This document shows, piece after piece, positions 60,080 to 64,000 of a DNA stretch of 64,000 bases. This DNA is from Pocillopora verrucosa (Eukaryota > Cnidaria > Anthozoa > Scleractinia > Pocilloporidae), in contig NC_089321.1 in NCBI RefSeq assembly GCF_036669915.1, positions 20,568,770-20,632,769 of the forward strand, given 5' to 3'. Numbering within the stretch: position 1 is the stretch's first letter; every line of letters starts with the position of its first letter. The notes beneath the pieces are model-generated. The model searched no databases. It was not told the origin of the DNA and saw only the letters and a program-made list of their open reading frames with translations. Both the position numbers and the translations under genes were made by a program.

Positions 60080-61165
60080 GCTGGAGTGGGCATCAGCAGT
60101 GGATGACCATCAAAGTCATTTAGAAATCGCCAAAGAATTTGAAGACAAGTTGGCGTGGGAATCTGCTATGGCAATATTTGCAATGCTAGTTATGGTTTGG
60201 GACAATTCACAGCAGAAATCGAGTATTATCAAGGTCATCTAACAATTGCCAAAGAAGTAGGAGACAATGCTGAAAAAATAGTATGGTATGGTAATATAGG
60301 CAACGTTTATCAAAGTCTTAGATGGTTTCAAAACGGCAATCGAGCATCGTCAATATAATGTACAAATTGCCCAAAATGTGAGAGATAAGGCTAGTGAGGG
60401 AATCAGCCACGACAATCTCGGTAAAGCTTATCGTGGCCTGGGACAGTTCAAAAAAGGCATCCGAGAAACATCAACGTCATCTAGAAGTTGCTAAGGAAGT
60501 GGGGGATAAGGCAACAGAAGGAGAGAGTTATGGAAATTTCGACAATGTATATCGGGGTATTGGACAATTCAAAACCGCAATTGAGTATTATGAACGTCAG
60601 CTAGAAATTGCCAAAGAAGTGGCAGACATGGCGGGAAAGGGAGAGGGTTAGGGCAATCTTAGCAAAGATTATCGCAGTTCAGGACAGTTCAAAACAGCAA
60701 CTGAGTATCATCAACGTCAATTAGAAATTGCTTAAGACGTGGGAAACAAGGCCAAAGAGGGAGAGAGTTATGGCAATCTCGGAAAAGCTTATCATGGCTG
60801 AGACAGTTCAAAACAGCAATCAAGTACCATCAACTTCATCTAGAAATTGCTAGACCGGAGAAAAAAGGATAATGGAAATATGTAAAGAGTTTTAAAGCTG
60901 ACGTTTCGAGCGTTAGTCGTTCGTCAGAGCGAATGGAGAAATTATGGGTTGTGTGTGGATTTACATGCAGAAAATGGAGTTACGCTATTGGTAGTAATAT
61001 GTTAACAAGATATCGGGGTTTAGGACAGTTCAATACAGCAATCGAGTACCATCGACGTCATCTAGAAATTACTCAAGAAAAAGGGGACAATGAAAATATC
61101 GGCAATTTTTATCTGAGTCTAGGACAGTTCAAAAGAGCAATCGAATTCCACGTCAACTAGAAAGT
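60080..61165 (+). pseudogene. TPR-repeat pseudogene (TTC28 / GPSM-like tetratricopeptide array)
   Basis: About eight degenerate 40-residue repeats of the form G-N-Y-x-x-L-G-Q-F-K-x-A-I-E-Y-H-x-R-H-L-E-I-A-K-E-V-G-D-K are spread over different plus frames. Examples are GQFTAEIEYYQGHLTIAKEV (60200s), GQFKTAIEYYERQLEIAKEV (60560s) and GQFNTAIEYHRRHLEITQEK (61020s). There are frameshifts near 60150, 60350 and 60450, and in-frame stops near 60648, 60733 and 60800. A foreign insertion of about 145 bp (about 60861-61005) interrupts repeat 7. No intron pattern would rescue the frame. The source family, arrays of TPRs resembling TTC28/G-protein-signalling modulators, is abundant in coral genomes, so this is probably a decayed copy. 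Confidence 0.8.
60861..61005. repeat. Repeat insertion within the TPR pseudogene
   Basis: This stretch breaks the TPR pattern, which resumes at about 61010. It starts with A-rich sequence and carries gctgacgtttcgagcgttag at 60897-60916, the same block found in the foldback at 20148-20344. Boundaries are estimated from where the TPR reading stops and restarts. Confidence 0.6.
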
Positions 61166-61516
61166 GCCAAAAGAACGAAATTGTGACCAGATCAGTGCTG
61201 AATAACGTTTTCATATTACTTCACTTCCCTGTATCTGTATCTGTATCACACAAGCAAAAAAAATTGGCTATATTAGTGTACCATGTGACTTTAATTATCT
61301 TCAATGGAATTCATGCACTTTCCATTTGAACAAAAGCATGCAGAATAGCCATCAAATTTTTAGCCGCTGGTCAAGAGCGTGAGAGCGCTCGACAGACTCA
61401 TTGATATGAGATGGGCCCCTAAAACTCCTTCCATCATTGTTCTCAAGTCTGTCAGTTTCTCTTACGTATTTCATATCGTAAATAAGTAAGAATTCCTTAA
61501 ACCAAGTGACTATATA

Positions 61517-61522
61517 TTTATT
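61517..61522 (-). terminator. Candidate polyadenylation signal for PDSS1
   Basis: AATAAA on the minus strand, 251 nt past the stop. Hexamer evidence only. Confidence 0.35.
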
Positions 61523-61722
61523 CACAATTTAAAAACAGAATCAGTTTATAATCCTTTTAAATATAGAATCAATTATTTCTTAGAGTTGTACTCTTACACT
61601 TCAACGCACAAGTCATGTAGAAAGACGGCAAATATTGTCAGTCTTTAGTCTCCTAAAAAGTTTCGTGATCACTTCTCAATTCGTTTACAACTTAAAGACA
61701 AAAATAAAAGAGTAAGATTTTC

Positions 61723-61745
61723 GGGGGGAGGGGAGGGGAGGGGGG
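61723..61745 (+). other. G-quadruplex-forming run in the PDSS1 3' UTR region (plus strand)
   Basis: Four runs of 4-6 G are separated by single A residues, the most stable type of quadruplex pattern. It lies 29 bp from the PDSS1 stop on the strand opposite the transcript, so the mRNA would be C-rich and the G strand is the template strand. Formation is predicted, not shown. Confidence 0.6.
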
Positions 61746-61773
61746 AGAAGGGAAACGGAAAGTCGCCAAGTGG

Positions 61774-63705
61774 TTACTTTCGTCTTTGTAGGATCTGCTG
61801 AGTGATTGTGATCAATGCATCTCTCTGGGAAGAAGAAGACAGCTTGTTGATTTGTTTGACTGCCTCTTTAGCATACTGACTGGCCAGTGTATAAGAGCGT
61901 GCAATACCATCACTCTGAAATTTAAAAATCAGGGGGAAATTGATAATCAGTTTCTTTCTTAAGCCATTTCGACGGTCGAGTATGTATCGACGCGAAAATG
62001 TCATTACCGCGAACAAGTTATCACCGTGAACAAGAATAAAAACAATACAACCGAAATAACGAACGAAAAACTGACGAAGCTGTCAGTATTCACGTCCTAC
62101 CCAACAACCGAATTTGATTCCCTTGCTCGGTCCATATCGCCAGGGTCTTCAAATGAGCTCAGGCTTAAGAGATGGGAACGAGTCAAAGTGGGCGGCGACA
62201 AAGCAGCAGGAATTTTTCCCATCTTTCCCGTCACGGATCTCTTTCTTATACAAATGAGAGAACCTCTGGGTGACAAAGGAGAGAAGATTGGGGACAAGTT
62301 TGGGTGGGTCCAGAGGTGCTCCAATTCATAACAAATAAAACTGTGGTGTAGTAACCACAGTCATAACCTAGTTCATCTCATTCAACTCTCTGAATATCTC
62401 AAAGAATGAATTGGTTCCATTTTGCCCAAAGACTAGTCTGCCACTTTAAATTACATCTTAATTTGTCTATTATCTACCACGTCTGGCCGGGTACATCAGT
62501 GAAGGCGGAGCAAAAATTACAAATAGCCGACAGGAGGGTGCAAGAAAGAATCGCAAGAGAAATTTATAAACTGGAGATACAAACAACCTCACAGGCATAA
62601 TCTTTTGACAACGGACAGGAAAAGTAGACTCGATACTCAGCAACTGTCCAAGTAAGTAGCCCACGCCCATCCCTCGAGCGACTCCTGAGGTGGAAAGCAA
62701 GCCTAAAGAAACTTTTGAATTTCCTTATGAGATGAGAAGATGATAATTCAGAGCAACAAACCTTATAAACTGCTTCCCGAGCTTCTTCCACGTCATTAGG
62801 GCCTTTAAACCGACGCATGATGAGCGCATTCAAATCAGGGTACTGTAAATTAAACACACCAAGAGGAAACAAGTCCATTTGTTGTATATCTGGCATTGAG
62901 AGTGAGTGAGTTAAACTGACTTCAATGTTTTGGTTGGCAATCCATGGCTGTCGAGATGCTCGCACAGTCTGCAAATTATGGGTCCTTTTTTCTTTCATAT
63001 TATTTAACTTTTCCAGACGTTTCTTTTTCACAGTAATAACGGCACAAAATACAGCAACAATGCTTCTTGAAGGCAGAGCAAATAAATTTGCAGTAGCGAA
63101 AAAAAATTATACTTCTGCAATGTTAGCGGCGAAGTGTTAAGTGCTTGGTTTTATTAGACAAGACTACGCACGCTTTCCTCTGTAGTGAATATGGCCCTAA
63201 CTCGTTAACCGCATTCTTTACTTCCCATCTTGGCCGAACGAGCGTGTCCAATAGTAACCGCTAATAAATATGAAATCCTGTACTTTGTACCTACACCTAT
63301 CTCTATTCCATCTCTTTCCTTTTTTTCTTTTTTAACTGACATGAACCTTTTTTAAGGTCTTCAGCAGATAGGTAGTGTTATTACCTGTTCGCACGCAAAC
63401 AAGACAGGCGCAGTTGCAAGCCCCAGCCGAAGATCTGTAGCTGTTGGTTTTCCCATCTCTCCTTCACTGGCTATAAAATCCAGAATATCATCTACTACCT
63501 ACAACACCAGACAGAGAACAACTTCATTCAACTCGTACGTGACAGTGGCGCGTTTCTCCTTCAGGGGCGGGGCGTAATGATAACCATGAAAACACTAGTG
63601 ACTCAAAATGATAAATTGACTCACCTGAAAAGCCATTCCAATATTTCTGCCATACTGAAAGGCAATTTCTTGTACTTCTGGGCCACAATCTCCAAATACA
63701 GCCAC
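61774..63705 (-). CDS. PDSS1: PDSS1 orthologue (all-trans-polyprenyl diphosphate synthase subunit 1), C-terminal part
   Basis: Four minus-strand exons in frame: 63705-63625, 63498-63385, 62842-62762 and 61914-61774. They give the last 138 residues; earlier exons lie past the right edge. Mitochondrial PDSS1, with PDSS2, extends isoprenyl diphosphate to make the ubiquinone side chain. Seen: FQYGRNIGMAFQ, then VVDDILDF with the second Asp-rich DDxxD motif (D-D-I-L-D) that binds diphosphate through magnesium, MGKPTATDLRLGLATAPVLF, YPDLNALIMRRF, DVEEAREAVYK, SDGIARSYTLASQYAKEAV and the closing LSSSSQRDALITITQQIL. These blocks follow human PDSS1 in order and length. The intron at 61915-62761 contains unrelated repeat-like DNA. 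Confidence 0.93.
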
Positions 63706-64000
63706 CTGAAAATCAAATATTCATAGTTAAAATGATTGATTCACGTTTCAGTAGCTTCAGAAACCATACGCATGTTATCATTTTCCCGCTTTTAAAAAGG
63801 TTCGTGTAAAGGTCACTACTAACAGTGTCTTGAAAATCCTAAGGGTAAGTAAACCATTACAAATTGTCTTCAAATAGTTACATACTAAATTTGTTTCTTT
63901 GAAGGAAACAATTTTGAGAACATTAAAAACCCTGGCTGTACATGCAAGAGGATAAACAGCTTCCGCTTGGGCCATAACGCACACACGCATGAACGAACAC
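63706..64000. other. Intron of PDSS1, running off the window
   Basis: No additional PDSS1 exon was recognised; the next upstream exon, carrying the first Asp-rich motif, must lie beyond 64000. Confidence 0.5.

Noticed and set aside
62026..62331. 101-codon frame inside a PDSS1 intron
   Set aside because: It is inside an intron on the opposite strand and open on both strands over the same stretch, typical of a compositionally biased repeat. No known domain.
1..64000. CRISPR arrays, bacterial operons, rRNA, integrated virus or a clustered novel pathway
   Set aside because: No regularly spaced identical repeats, no Shine-Dalgarno-led gene strings, no rRNA-like blocks and no viral replication or capsid genes were seen. 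The neighbouring genes have unrelated ordinary eukaryotic functions.

Overview
The window is animal nuclear DNA: intron-rich genes with GT-AG junctions, AT-rich introns, many short foldback elements and tRNA-derived SINEs. It has no bacterial-style operons, no CRISPR array and no rRNA. The gene content, a family of intronless class A GPCRs that diverge from vertebrate types, and the repeat style (inverted-repeat MITEs, a 'tattaagcggtca' minisatellite, a 'gctaacgctcgaaacgtcagc' foldback) suggest a cnidarian, most likely a stony coral. That placement is an inference; no species can be named from the sequence alone.

Layout, left to right. (1) 933-7036, minus: N-terminal half of an FBXL4 orthologue, with the F-box and leucine-rich repeats beyond the left edge. 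(2) 7351-15139, plus: a complete 8-exon polypeptide GalNAc-transferase (GALNT-A, 634 aa), head-to-head with FBXL4. (3) 15140-18600: intergenic, with a G-rich array and repeats. (4) 18601-26820, minus: a second complete 8-exon GalNAc-transferase (GALNT-B, 615 aa or slightly shorter). It lies tail-to-tail with GALNT-A, and every intron falls in the same phase. (5) 26821-30765: repeat-rich intergenic DNA with a composite foldback element. (6) 30766-32418, plus: an intronless class A GPCR. (7) 33577-40221, minus: a six-exon RADX orthologue (920 aa, single-stranded-DNA binding). (8) 40354-49728, plus: a complete 13-exon FTCD (539 aa), sharing a 132-bp promoter interval with RADX. (9) 51636-52691 and 57015-58244, minus: two paralogous intronless GPCRs. 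(10) About 60080-61165: a decayed TPR-repeat pseudogene split by a repeat insertion. (11) 61774-63705, minus: the last four exons of a PDSS1 orthologue (polyprenyl diphosphate synthase, ubiquinone side chain), continuing past the right edge.

Exons were assembled by hand. The joins were accepted because the frame runs through every junction and the product aligns with what I know of the family. For the complete genes the summed exon lengths divide exactly by three and give normal family lengths. The genes form no single pathway: mucin-type O-glycosylation (two GALNTs), mitochondrial homeostasis (FBXL4, PDSS1), folate/histidine catabolism (FTCD), replication-fork protection (RADX) and signalling (three GPCRs) are simply neighbours. 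The least ordinary elements are the mirrored GALNT pair (one copy with an altered catalytic-domain motif, the other with a GC-AG intron), the GPCRs that all carry Lys where class A receptors have Arg3.50, repeats with hammerhead-ribozyme-like cores, and the very short RADX/FTCD divergent promoter with a 12-14 bp inverted motif.
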